Part shown: one piece after another, positions 8,531 to 18,989 of the stretch
Numbering within the stretch: position 1 is the stretch's first letter
Layout of the letters: each line of letters starts with the position of its first letter
Origin: Sycon ciliatum
Lineage: Eukaryota > Porifera > Calcarea > Leucosolenida > Sycettidae
DNA: 64,000 bases
Assembly: GCF_964019385.1 (NCBI RefSeq)
Contig: NC_088655.1
Location: 5,127,958 to 5,191,957 of the forward strand
Direction: 5' to 3'
The notes under the pieces: model-generated
Told to the model about the DNA's origin: nothing
Databases searched by the model: none
What the model saw: the letters and a program-made list of their open reading frames with translations, nothing else
Translations under genes and position numbers: made by a program

Positions 8531-11275
8531 GTGTACCAGCGTACAAGCCAGCAGTCACTCAGTCACTTTGACTGGCGGGGTACCAGCGTACATGCCAGCA
8601 GTCACTCTGACTGGCGGGGTACCAGCGTACATGCCAGCAGTCACTCTGACTGGCGGGGTACCAGCATACGTGCCAGCAGTCACTGTGACTGGCGGGGTAC
8701 CAGCGTACATGCCAGCAGTCACTCTGACTGGCGGGGTACCAGCGTACATGCCAGCAGTCACTCTGACTGGCGGGGTACCAGCGGACATGCCAGCAGTCAC
8801 TCTGACTGGCGGGTACCAGCGTACATGCCAGCAGTCACTCGGACTGGCGAGGTACCAGCGTACATGCCAGCATTCACTCTGACTGTCGGGGTACCAGCGT
8901 ACATGCCAGCAGTCACTTTGACTGGCGGGGTACCAGCGTACATGCCAGCAGTCACTTTGACTGGCGGGGTACCAGCGTACATGCCAGCAGTCACTCTGAC
9001 TGGCGGGGTACCAGCGTACATGCCAGCAGTCACTCTGACTGGCGGGGTACCAGCGTACAAGCCAGCAGTCACTCTGACTGGCGGGGTATCAGCGTACATG
9101 CCAGCAGTCACTTTGACTGGTGGGGTATCAGCGTACATGCCAGCAGTCAATTTGACTGGCGGGGTACCAGCGTACATGCCAGCATTCACTCTGACCGGCG
9201 GGGTACCAGCGTACATGCCAGCAGTCACTCTGACTGGCGGGGTACCAGCGTACATGCCAGCAGTCACTCTGACTGGCGGGGTACCAGCGTACATGCCAGC
9301 AGTCACTCTGACTGGCGGGGTACCAGCGTACATGCCAGCAGTCACTCTGACTGGCGGGGTACCAGCGTACATGCCTGCAGTCAATCTGACTGGCGGTGTA
9401 CCAGCGTACATGCCAGCAGTCACCGTGACTGGCATGGTACCAGCGTACATGCCAGCAGTCACTATGACTGGCGGGGTACCAGCGTACATGCCAGTCACTC
9501 TGACTGAGGGGGTTCTAGCGTACATGCCAGCCATTCTGACTGGCGGGGTACCAGCATACATACCAGCAGTCACTCTGACTGGCGGGGTACAACCGTACAT
9601 GCCAGCAGTCACTTTGACTGGCGGGGTACCAGCGTACATGCCAGCAGTCACTTTGAATGGCGGGGTACCAGCGTACATGCCAGCAGTCACTCTGACTGGC
9701 AAAGGTACCAGCGTACATGCGAGCAGTCACTCTGACTGGCGGGGTACCAGCGTACATGCCAGCAGTCACTTTGACTGGCGGGGTACCAGCGTACATGCCA
9801 GCAGTCACTTTGACTTGCGGGGTACCATCGTACATGCCAGCAGTCACTCTGACTGGCGGGGTACCAGCGTATATGCCAGCAGTCACTCTGACTGGCGGGG
9901 TACAACCGTACATGCCAGCAGTCACTTTGACTGGCGGGGTACCAGCGTACATGCCAGCAGTCACTCTGACTGGCGGGGTACCAGCGTACATGCCAGCAGT
10001 CACTCTGACTGGTGGGGTACCAACGTACATGCCTGCAGTCAATCTGACTGGCGGGGTACCAGCGTACATGCCAGCAGTCACTCTGACTGGCGGGGTACCA
10101 GCGTACATGCCAGCAGTCACTTTGACTGGCGGGGTACCAGCGTACATGCCAGCAGTCACTCTGACTGGGGGGGGGGGGGGGGGGGGGTACCAGCGTACAT
10201 GCCAGCAGTCAATCTGACTGGCGGGGTACCAGCGTACATGCCAGCAGTCACTCTGACTGGCGGGGTACCAGGGTACATGCCAGCAGTCACTCTGACTGGC
10301 GGGGTACCAGCGTACATGCCACCAGTCACTTTGACTGGCGGGGCACCAGCGTACATGCCAGCAGTCACTCTGACTGGCGGGGTACCAGCGTACATGCCAG
10401 CAGTCACTTTGAATGGCGGGGTACCAGCGTACATGCCAGCAGTCACTGTGACTGGTGGGGTACCAGCGTACATGCCTGCAGTCAATCTGACTGGCGGGGT
10501 ACCAGCGTACATGCCAGCAGTCACTCGGACTGGCGGGGTACTAGCGTACATGCCAGCAGTCACTTTGAATGGCGGGGTACCAGCGTACATGCCAGCAGTC
10601 ACTGTGACTGGCGGGGAACCAGTGTACATGCCTGCAGTCAATCTGACTGGCGGGGTACCAGCGTACATGCCAGCAGTCACTCTGACTGGCTGGGTACCAG
10701 CGTACGTGCCAGCAGTCACTGTGACTGGCGGGGTACCAGCGTACATGCCAGCAGTCACTCTGACTGGCGGGGTACCAGCGTACATGCCAGCAGCCACTTT
10801 GAATGGCGGGGTACCAGCGTACATGCCAGCAGTAACTTTGAATGGCGGGGTACCAGCGTACGTGCCAGTCACTCTGACTGACGGGGTACCAGCGTACATG
10901 CCAGCCATTCTGACTGGCGGGGTACCAGCGTACATACCAGCAGTCACTCTGACTGGCGGGGTACAACCGTACATGCCAGCAGTCACTGTGACTGGCGGGG
11001 TACCAGCGTACATGCCTGCAGTCAATCTGACTGGCGGGGTACCAGCGTACATGCCAGCAGTCACTCTGACTGGCGGGGTACCAGCGTACATGCCAGCAGT
11101 CACACTGACTGGCGGGGTACCAGCGTACATGCCAGCAGTCACTCTGACTGGCGAGGTACCAGCGTACATGCCAGCAGTCACTTTGACTGGCGGGGTACAA
11201 TCGTACATGCCAGCAGTCACCCTGACTGGCGGGTTACCAGCGTACATGCCAGCAGTCACTTTGACTGGCGGGGTC
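8531..11275. repeat. 39-bp minisatellite, about 70 copies
   Basis: The unit is CACTCTGACTGGCGGGGTAC followed by CAGCGTACATGCCAGCAGT (39 bp, 13 codons). All frames stay open for long stretches on both strands because the unit is a multiple of three and has no stop, so the 962-codon frame here is not evidence of a protein. Within each unit CCAGCAGTCA and TGACTGG can pair as a hairpin. Variant units (a CCAGCCATTCTG unit followed by GTACAACCG units) recur at about 9490-9600 and 10865-10985, a higher-order repeat offset of about 1.37 kb. A poly-G run of about 20 interrupts it at 10168-10187. Confidence 0.97.
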
Positions 11276-12430
11276 AGAAAATTGGTACTCGAAGGTGTCG
11301 CTAAACACGCTAAATACGGACTCGGATTGCTGTTTTTTTGTGAAAGGCTGAGTGCGCATCTGGGCACGCACGAACCGCAAGCGTACCGCGTGCACGCGCC
11401 AGTTGTGAACACAGCTTAAGCTACAATTTGTGGCCTCCTGCTTTGCTGCAATTGCGGCTGGGGTCGACGTCTTCACCAGGATTTGAGGCGCACCCTTCAG
11501 TACTCAACAAAACGCTGAACAAGAAGCGTGTTCAAATTCAGGTCATGAAATTTTTTTTTTCAAGCAATGGATGCCTGCAGGTGTCAGGCGATGACGTCAT
11601 ACTAGCATTTTTTACACTAGATTATAATGAGCAGTAGCAGTAGCAGCAGAGAGATAGGGTAAGCAGTTCAGCACCTTCTTTCCTTGACAAGCACTGCGCT
11701 CATGTTGTTGCTGTTTGCAGGCCAGCTACCTTCGCAGCAACATGCACCACAGGTAGCGCATTTCAGGAATTTGAGAACACTTTGTTCTTGCAAACCTCAA
11801 CTTCAGCATGCCAAATTCAAGAGATAACGTTACACCAGGATTCATATCCCTTTGTTTGCAAAAAAAAATCATGGTTTGCGTCAGACTCGGCTAGAGGCCA
11901 AGTTTTCCGCATCCGCATGAACGCCACCACCCTTCAAGGATCAAGGCGCAGATGCAGCTCCTAAAGCGGTGGGAGGGAATGTGGGCCGGTAAGAACTACA
12001 AAAAAAAGATTCGCACTCTGGGCGAAATATTGCGGAACCCGAAGAATTTGTTTGATGCGGAAGAGAGCTCCAAGACCACAACGGCTTTCATAGCAATTGG
12101 GTGGGAAGGGTCATACCAATGTTCGTACACAGAAAACAGTGATTCCGACAGCCTGACTAAGACCATCAAGTCACAAACATTGCGAGGTGCGAAGCGACAA
12201 TTGTAATGACAAGTCGGCAGTTTCTATATTTTTGTTATTCAAACTGATAGAAACGTCTTTGCGATACAGAATCCGCTCCCGAAAATAAGATTTTTTAAGG
12301 TGGACATGTCCCTCAGACCCCCTCTTTCTCTTCGCCTCCTTTCGGTCATACAACTTTTTAGAACCTGGTGGCGCCCCAGCAAAGTGATCTGTCAGGGATT
12401 TGGACTGCCCTGACAAGATAACAAAATGCA
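11276..12430 (+). pseudogene. degraded counterpart of the frame at 28527-28958
   Basis: Sequence shared with copy B downstream of its minisatellite (27456-27598 and 28318-29290). In B a 143-codon frame is open; here the same reading (from about 11628) is broken by a stop (TAA at about 11660) and by frameshifts. A TGACGTCA palindrome lies just upstream (11590-11597). Not similar to any family I know. Confidence 0.35.
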
Positions 12431-12433
12431 AAC

Positions 12434-12502
12434 CCCAACAGGACTGGAACCTGCGACCTTGCTTGTCATGAGCATAGCTCTAACCATCTAAGCTATGGCA
12501 CT
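12434..12502 (-). repeat. tRNA-like sequence (SINE head or tRNA pseudogene)
   Basis: On the minus strand the sequence has an A box (TAGCTTAGATGG, 12484-12495), a D-arm-like GCTT/GAGC pairing, an anticodon-like stem TGCT/AGCA with a 7-nt loop, and a B box GGTTCCAGTCC (12443-12453). The acceptor ends do not pair and the loop lacks U33, so it is not a functional tRNA. A paralogue is at 29326-29394. Confidence 0.6.
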
Positions 12503-12805
12503 GTGCACAACCTAGAAAGCGCTGACAACTTTTTCACTAAAATTTTAGCTCAAAGAAACTTTCCAATTAATTTTGTTTTTCTCGTGGTCACCGTTTCCGA
12601 TTGGAAGAAGTCCTTTCTTTGGAATTTGACGAAATTATTCATCGACTACTATTAATTTTCTCTGCCTGTAAAGCACACGGATTGCGAGTGAGTGGATATT
12701 CCAGCAGCCGAAATACCTTCGCGTTTGAATTGCCGTTGCTGCGCTTCACTATGAGCAATACAACACCATGGGGACAAATGTGAGCACACGACACGGAGTA
12801 CTGTA

Positions 12806-13447
12806 GAGGGGACGGTCTCAAATAGGACATAGGTTGCAAACCGGAACGGACTCAATATTCACTTTCTCTCTTGGTATTTTGATTAGAAAACATATGTCAC
12901 AGTGAGACTACGATGTGTTATACTCCGAGCCAAAATTTCATGGCTCTGCGATGACCAGAAGCGCCATACCAAGCAGGTGAGTTTTTGACGCGTTGCTTCG
13001 CACTGCGACTTGAATTTTACGACTTTCGAAAAATCAACTTCTTGTCGCAGGTAAACAGCGGCTCGCCTCTCGCCAATAAAGCACCGCATACCAATCAAAA
13101 CTAATGGAAGCACAAACAAGGCTTATTGTTACTCTGTACTGGCCGTCGTGGGGCGATAGCAATTACCTAATTTCAGACCCAGAGTTAATTTGACGTGCAC
13201 TCTAAAACGTGTCCAGTTTGGAGCCACCTCTGATTTGAACTTTTTTGAAGCGAAAAATTGGGCAACTTGGAGGCAATGGGTCAACACAAAGGAGTGGCTC
13301 AGTTCGATTGACTCTGGCCCCAGAGCAAACTTCAACATGCCAGCTTCCTTCCACAAACATATTTCGAGTGATAAATCAACGCTGATGATCGGTTTGGGTC
13401 TATACAAATTTGGCTGTCAAAGCGTCCCGGTATCGAGCCGTCCCCTC
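12806..13447. mobile_element. TA-target DNA element (642 bp)
   Basis: Ends GAGGGGACGG and CCGTCCCCTC, flanked by TA (12804-12805, 13448-13449). The three other R copies (3130, 15480, 29690) have the empty site ACTGTACATCAG with one TA. Overlapping frames of 92-95 codons on both strands show no known domain. A Tc/mariner-like origin is inferred from TA alone. Confidence 0.8.
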
Positions 13448-14316
13448 TACATCAGCAGAAGCCTTTCCCAATTATAAATCGTTACGGGTTAGGTCTGCTG
13501 TACTACTAGAACTCCGCGCACACCTTCAGTGAAATATTGGGGACTGAATGGGAGATGCTTACCTGGCTTCAAGCAAGGGAGAATCACCTGCTCCCGAAAG
13601 CGGCCGGATGGTTCCTGTCCGGCGTCCGCTATTCTGGTAGTAGTCCCACAAATCTAAACGCCACCTGCCGATTGGCAGATAACGGACAAAAGCGCTTCAC
13701 TTCCGCAACCAGATTGCGACGGAGCGTCACTGAAACTCCCAGAAAATAACAATATGAAGGGCCGCAAGTAGAACACGCATCCGCCCAGAACACCTACAGA
13801 CGGCAACGAGCAAGAAAAAATGATTCCGCATTCAACTGAAGCGCGGACGGTGCAGCAGTCCAAGATCCTATCTACACGTTCGCTGCACGCTCTAGCGGCC
13901 AGAGCTCTGTGCCTTCATTCATCTGTCTGATCTGACAGAAGTTGTAGATTTACGCGTAGATTATGTACATGACTGTACAACATGACATCAGATTCTACTG
14001 CCTGCTCCACACTACAAAAGTACAGTGCGTCTTTGTGGTCCACTTCACAACAATAACACACACAGAAGTCTCTGCTGTGAGCACGGTGGCTCGGCAATGT
14101 CGAAGTAAAGGCGTTACCCACAAAGACACAAGCTTTCCAACTCTCTTTGGCCGTTGGAAAGCGTACCTGCTCGTGTAGATCGACACGTACTAGTACAAGT
14201 AGGTCTAAAATCATTGCGGGCCCATCTTTCCGCTGATACCACGCCAACTCCGAAATGAAGCCGGCTGTCAACTGTGTCGCCAGAGGCGGACTACAGTAGC
14301 TGTTCAAGTGTCATCA

Positions 14317-15064
14317 ACATTAGTTGTTCAACGTTGATGGGTTACTATCGCCGTCGGGTGTCTCTCGCGCTGCTACGTTCCGCTGTGTTGTGTGTCAGGT
14401 AGGCCTCCGCGGAATATGCTCGTATTTTTACCGATAATTCCTTTGAGCATTGCTCAAAATTTCGACCGATTATTCCCGTAATTCCACCAATAATTCTCAT
14501 AATAATGCTTTTTTCTTCCATTTTGCAGATACCGTACCGCGTACGGGTTTTTTTGCGACTTGTACTGGCAAAAAAATCACGGTTCGCGTGAAACTAGGCT
14601 GGAAGCTTTTTTCTTCTTTCTTTTTTGAAATACCGGGTGATCAACTTCAGGATCACAAGCTTTTTGGTACAAATCAGGGTGTTATAAATGGAAAAAATTG
14701 AAAAAAGGGGGGCATTGCTCAAATTTTACTGATTATTCCACAAAACTTGCCAATAATTCCCGTTTTAAAAATCACACCGATAATTCCCGAAATTATGCCG
14801 GGACATTCCGCGGAGGCCTAGTGTCAGGGGTGCTCCGTCCGCCCGTCATCGTCCAGTTTACATGCTTCGTGAGTTGGCGATGGTGGAGGGTCGGGTATCC
14901 CTGCCGTGATTGGTGCTGCACCGAGCTTGTTTTGTGTGAAAGTTTAACTATTATTTTTATTCTTATATCTATACTTCATACTTCAAGTATTACAAAAATT
15001 GAGAGGCTTTGAATCGTTTTTATCAAAATCTAAATATTTGCCGGTTTGGAAGGTGGGAATCAAA
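14317..15064 (+). mobile_element. retroposon with 18-bp target duplication
   Basis: GCTGTTCAAGTGTCATCA is duplicated at 14299-14316 and 15065-15082; other R copies have it once. A long, exact duplication is typical of target-primed (LINE/SINE) insertion. The 3' part (14866-15056) is homologous to 45521-45712, with shared GTGAGTTGGCGATGGTGGAG and AATATTTGCCG motifs. No RT frame, so probably a non-autonomous or 5'-truncated copy. A hAT MITE lies inside it. Confidence 0.75.
14400..14820. mobile_element. hAT-like MITE inside the retroposon
   Basis: TIRs TAGGCCTCCGCGGAAT and its complement; GTGTCAGG duplicated at 14392-14399 and 14821-14828 (8 bp, exact). The interior repeats a TAATTCCCG-like motif. 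Non-autonomous. Confidence 0.9.
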
Positions 15065-16394
15065 GCTGTTCAAGTGTCATCAGTGAGCGATGTCGCCTGT
15101 ACAGTGCACTATATTATGATTATGTAGACGCTAGGCTTGTCTTGATCGGTTTGCACATAAAATGGATATCAGTTATCCAACATAATCAGTTATCCAACAT
15201 GCCTGATTCCCGAAGTGGTCGGATAAGTGACATTCGACTGTACATGTAACATTTTGTTTTTTCTGGTCAATGGTCAACGGTTCCGATTGGAAGGAGTCCT
15301 TTCTTTGGAATTTGAAGAAATTATTCATCGACTAATTTTCTCTGCTTGCAAAGCACACGGATTGAGAGTGAGTAGGTACTGCAGCAGCCGAAAAACCTTC
15401 GCGTTTGAATTGCTGTTGCTGCGCTTCACTACGAACAATGCATTACCATGCGGACAAATGTGAGCACACAACACGGAGTACTGTACATCAGCAGAAGCCT
15501 TTTCCAATAAATCGTTACGGGTTAGGACTGCTGTACTACTAGAACTCAGCGCACACCTTCAGTGAAATGTTGGGGACTGAATGGGAGATGCTTACCTGAC
15601 TTCAAGCCAGGGAGAAGCACCTGCTCCCGATAACGGCCGGGTGGTTCCTGTCCGGCGTCCGCTATACTGGTAACGTTGACCAGTACGATTGGTAGTCAAA
15701 CAAACCTAAACGCCACCTGCCGATGGGCAGGTAACGAACGAAAGCGCTTCACTTCCACAACCAGATTGCGACGGAGCGTCACTCAAACTCCCAGAAAATA
15801 ACAATGTGAAGGGCCGCAAGCAGAACACGCATCCGCCCAGAACACCCACAGACGGCAACGAGCAAGAAAAAAACGATTCCGCATTCAACTGAAGCACAGA
15901 CGGTGCAGCAGTCCAAGATCCTCTCTACACGTTCGCTGCCCGATCCAGCGGCCAGAGCTCTGTGGCTTCATTCATCTGTCTGATCTGGCAAAAGTTGTAG
16001 ATTTACGCGTAGATTATGTACATGACTGTACAACATGACATCAGATTCTACTGCCTGCTCCACACTACAAAAGTACAGTGCTACTCGTGTATATCCATAT
16101 GTAGGTCTACATAATCATTGCGGGCCGATCTTTCTGCTGACGCTCCCACACCAACTCCGAAATGAAGCCGACAGTCTGTGTCGCCAGAGCAGAGGCGGAC
16201 TAGCTGTTCAAGTGTCATCACATGCAACAGTGCTAGTGAGCGATGTCGCCTGTACTATAAAGATTATGTAGACCCTACAGTCGGCCTGTCTGTTCACCCA
16301 CTTACACGTCACGGGGTACACAGCCGGGCTAGATCGTAGTAGAAGCAAGGCAGTGCAGAGGAAATGAGATCCTTTTTTTACAGGCAGTAGCTAC

Positions 16395-16434
16395 CATGGA
16401 GTAGTAAAATACGTATGTATTTTACTACTCCATG
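16395..16434. mobile_element. ultra-short palindromic hAT-like insertion (40 bp)
   Basis: CATGGAGTAGTAAAATACG and its complement meet at the centre. GTAGCTAC is duplicated exactly at 16387-16394 and 16435-16442. It is the same insertion as 4039-4080; here the terminal CAGGG has changed to CATGG on both ends while the target duplication stayed perfect. Confidence 0.85.
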
Positions 16435-16988
16435 GTAGCTACAGCCAGTTCAAGGCCAAAAGGCGTTAAAAGGCTGGCGGCATCCACAGCAGCACTCTAC
16501 ACAACACATGATCATCATGCATGTACTGTCGTGGAATTGGAAATTCGGTCGCACGTCTAGCGGCCCCAGGGCGCTGGCCATGCAGCCATGGCATGCTTTA
16601 TTACGCGCTGCTGTTGGTTGCATCGTTTCAACAATAACATGTGCGCTGCATGCCACGACGACGTTCTGTACGCGCTGAGGGCTCCGGCCCTGGTCAATCG
16701 ACTGGATTTCCATGTCCGCGACAGTACATTGCAGTCATTCATCCAGAGCCGCTCGCTTTCTTTTTTTAATTTCGGCCAGTCGGCTACATAATTGTCTTGG
16801 GGGTTAGACAATGGGAAGTAGCCATGTAGGGGCGTGAGCCTGCCTTTCGGCACCGGAAGAGGACCCACACCTTGATCTGGTGAGCTGCGTCGCGTTATGA
16901 TCATGCTGACTGAGGCTACTCCTTTCCACAGTTGGGCCTCCACTAAGGCCGCGGTCACACATGAAAAGTTTGCAAAGCTTTTAATTAA

Positions 16989-17832
16989 AGGGGAAGTTAA
17001 GGCAAAAATTAAAATTTCACCAGTTGTAGTCTTCGGGGTGCTGAGTCGAATGGTCTTGGTCCGAGAAAGCTGAGACGCTCCCTTCCTACTTGAATCCCAA
17101 TCGAACTCGCGCACTTCCACCGAAACTGGGTGACTGCGCCCTACTAGATGCGGATTTGTATGCAAAATGTGCTAAAAGCGCCATTTCCGTTCTTATAAAA
17201 GCACGGATGACCGCGATTGGCCCATATGTTGTAGTCTTTTGGACGCTGAGTCGACTGGTTTTGGTCCGAAAAGGCTGCGATGCAGCGTTCCTCCTTTATT
17301 CCCAATCGAACATGCTTGAACAAGCGGTCACGTGCTCCTGGGTGCCCAAATCACCTGGTCACCACGCCAGCAGGCGACAACTTTCACACCAAGGTTCAAC
17401 TCGAGTGACAGGACTGCACCCAAAAAAGGTCAAACAGGCTAGTAAGTTGTACCCTGCAGGCACGGTGACCAGGTGACTGGCGTACGCAGGAGCACGTGAC
17501 CGCTTGTTCAACCATGATCGATTGGGAAGAAAGGAGGAACGCTGCATCGCAGCCTTTTCGGAGCAAAACCAGTCGACGCAGCGTCCAAAAGACTACAACA
17601 TATGGGCCAATCGCGGTCATCCGTGCCTTTATAAGAACGTAATGGCGCTTTTAGTGACATTTTGCATACAAATCCCCATCTAGTGGGGCGCAGTCATCCA
17701 GTTTCGGTGGAAGTGCGCGAGTTCGATTGGGATTCAAGTAGGAAGGGAGCGTCTCAGCTTCCTCGGACCACGACCATTCGAGTCAGCACCCCGAAGACTA
17801 CAGCTGGTGAAATTTTTGCCTTAACTTCCCCT
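16989..17832. mobile_element. long-TIR TTAA element, copy 2
   Basis: 844 bp between TTAA sites at 16985-16988 and 17833-17836, ends AGGGGAAGTTAAGGC and its complement. It is the same insertion as 4613-5506, carried by the segmental duplication, and it lacks the 23-bp palindrome, so it serves as the empty site for it. Confidence 0.88.
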
Positions 17833-17957
17833 TTAAGGCTGCATTCACACCCGGTACAAAAGTTCGCGTTTACATGACTATACAAGTCACTTGCAACGCC
17901 TGTGCATTCACACAGTCAAATGCAGTGCATGCCAAACACGTAAAAAGTGACCCGCGT

Positions 17958-18122
17958 TGTAACAGTGTTACCTGCTGTTCACACTCCTATCCCCTCTATC
18001 CACGGCCCTTCGGCCTATCACCTACCATCCCGCCTATCTAGTTGACACCTTTACATCATATATAACCCTGTGCAGTACGAATATAGATCATTCTTTTCCT
18101 CAATCCGCAGTAGCCGGTTACA
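17958..18122 (+). mobile_element. 5' LTR of Ty3 chromovirus
   Basis: 165 bp, TGTAACAGTG to GGTTACA, preceded by CGCGT (17953-17957). It differs from the 3' LTR at three positions. It contains TATATAA at about 18060 (promoter candidate). Where the 3' LTR has AATAAA this LTR has AATATA. The empty site is at 5627-5631 in copy A. Confidence 0.92.
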
Positions 18123-18123
18123 C

Positions 18124-18146
18124 TAGTAGCAGAGAGGATGATTTCC
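18124..18146 (+). promoter_or_regulatory. primer binding site, initiator tRNA-Met type
   Basis: TAGTAGCAGAG, an extra AG, then GATGATTTCC corresponds to the complement of the animal initiator tRNA-Met 3' end (TGGTAGCAGAGGATGG) with one substitution near the start and a 2-nt insertion. It lies 1 nt after the LTR. Many chromoviruses use tRNAiMet. Identification of the tRNA is from memory. Confidence 0.65.
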
Positions 18147-18989
18147 ATCGACCTGACTAGTACTGGCATTCTGCTCCTGCTGACCGTCATCGCCGTGACA
18201 GCGTACCTGGCTCTACAAGAGTTGCGATGACTCGTGGCCGCCATCACTCCAACTCCTGCGAGACCATTTCAAGTCCCATCCAGCCCAGGGCTAAGCACCA
18301 GAGAACACCCTCGTGATAATATTACCAAGCGCCATGTCAAGGAGCCCCCGGCATTTCACGGTGAGGCAGATTTGTTTCGGGAGTGGGTATTTAGCATGGA
18401 CTTAGCTATAAAAGCCATAGGATTTGCGACACAGGAGGAAGAAGTTACTTATGCCTCGAGTTTTCTTGTGGGCAATGCCCGCCTATGGCTTATTTCGAAC
18501 ATGGAGGCTGGGGAACACTACATCAACTGGCCCACGCTAAGGGATGCACTAGGAAGTGTGTATGGCCCGCATTTCAGCAATGAGCAAAATCGGTTGAATT
18601 TATTTAGTGCTCGTCAGAAGGACACCGTTGCATCATTTATCACTGACTTTAATCGTCTCAGCCTGCAGGTACCTGAGTTAGACGAACACTCGCGCGCCCT
18701 GCTGTTTGTCAACGGACTCGGGGGCCATTTGAGGCGTGAAGTACTCAAGGAGCATCCGACAACACTGTCGAAGGCTATACAAGCAGCACTGACCGTAACG
18801 GCAGAGAATCGACACCAACCAGATGGCATAGCTGCAGGATCGCCAAATATCCAAAGACCAACCAGACTGTCGTCAGAAGACCGTAATCGCTTGATGAGTG
18901 CTGGCAGATATTTCGCTTGCCGACAGCAGGGACATTTAGCCCGAGATTGCCCGCGAGTTCACCACCACCCAAACGCTGGACGCCAGTGA
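18138..18989 (+). pseudogene. gag: gag of Ty3 chromovirus (interrupted)
   Basis: The structural protein that packages element RNA. An ATG at 18138 overlaps the primer site and opens a 30-codon leader with a hydrophobic stretch (about residues 10-27), closed by TGA at 18228-18230. The same frame then runs to 18989 (about 252 codons): a capsid-like part with HVKEPPAFHGEADLFREWV and a C-terminal zinc-knuckle remnant CRQQGHLARDC in which the first Cys of the CCHC motif is Tyr. Either the TGA is a nonsense change or gag starts downstream at a non-AUG or later ATG. It overlaps pol in the -1 frame, the usual gag-pol arrangement. Broken, inferred inactive. Confidence 0.8.

Larger units (their letters stand above)
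2803..15143. repeat. tandem segmental duplication, copy A
   Basis: The series of landmarks in this interval (pogo end, R block, TTAA element, Ty3 LTR, truncated pol, 39-bp minisatellite, tRNA-like sequence, second R block) repeats in the same order and orientation from 15153. The join lies near 15150, where the tail of an R block runs straight into the interior of the pogo MITE. Unit length is about 12.35 kb. Copy A has its own insertions at 5021, 12806 and 14317 and the long minisatellite array. Confidence 0.85.

Noticed and set aside
8531..11275. CRISPR-like array
   Set aside because: Units are contiguous 39-bp repeats with no spacers, in eukaryotic DNA without cas genes.
8531..11419. 962-codon open frame
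   Set aside because: It is the 39-bp minisatellite read in one phase; the opposite strand is equally open and the unit has no stop in several frames. No sign of a start context or conserved flanks as protein.
13129..13477. Overlapping frames of 92-95 codons inside the TA element as transposase
   Set aside because: Neither shows DDE/D-type motifs and both strands are open over the same stretch, so coding cannot be supported.
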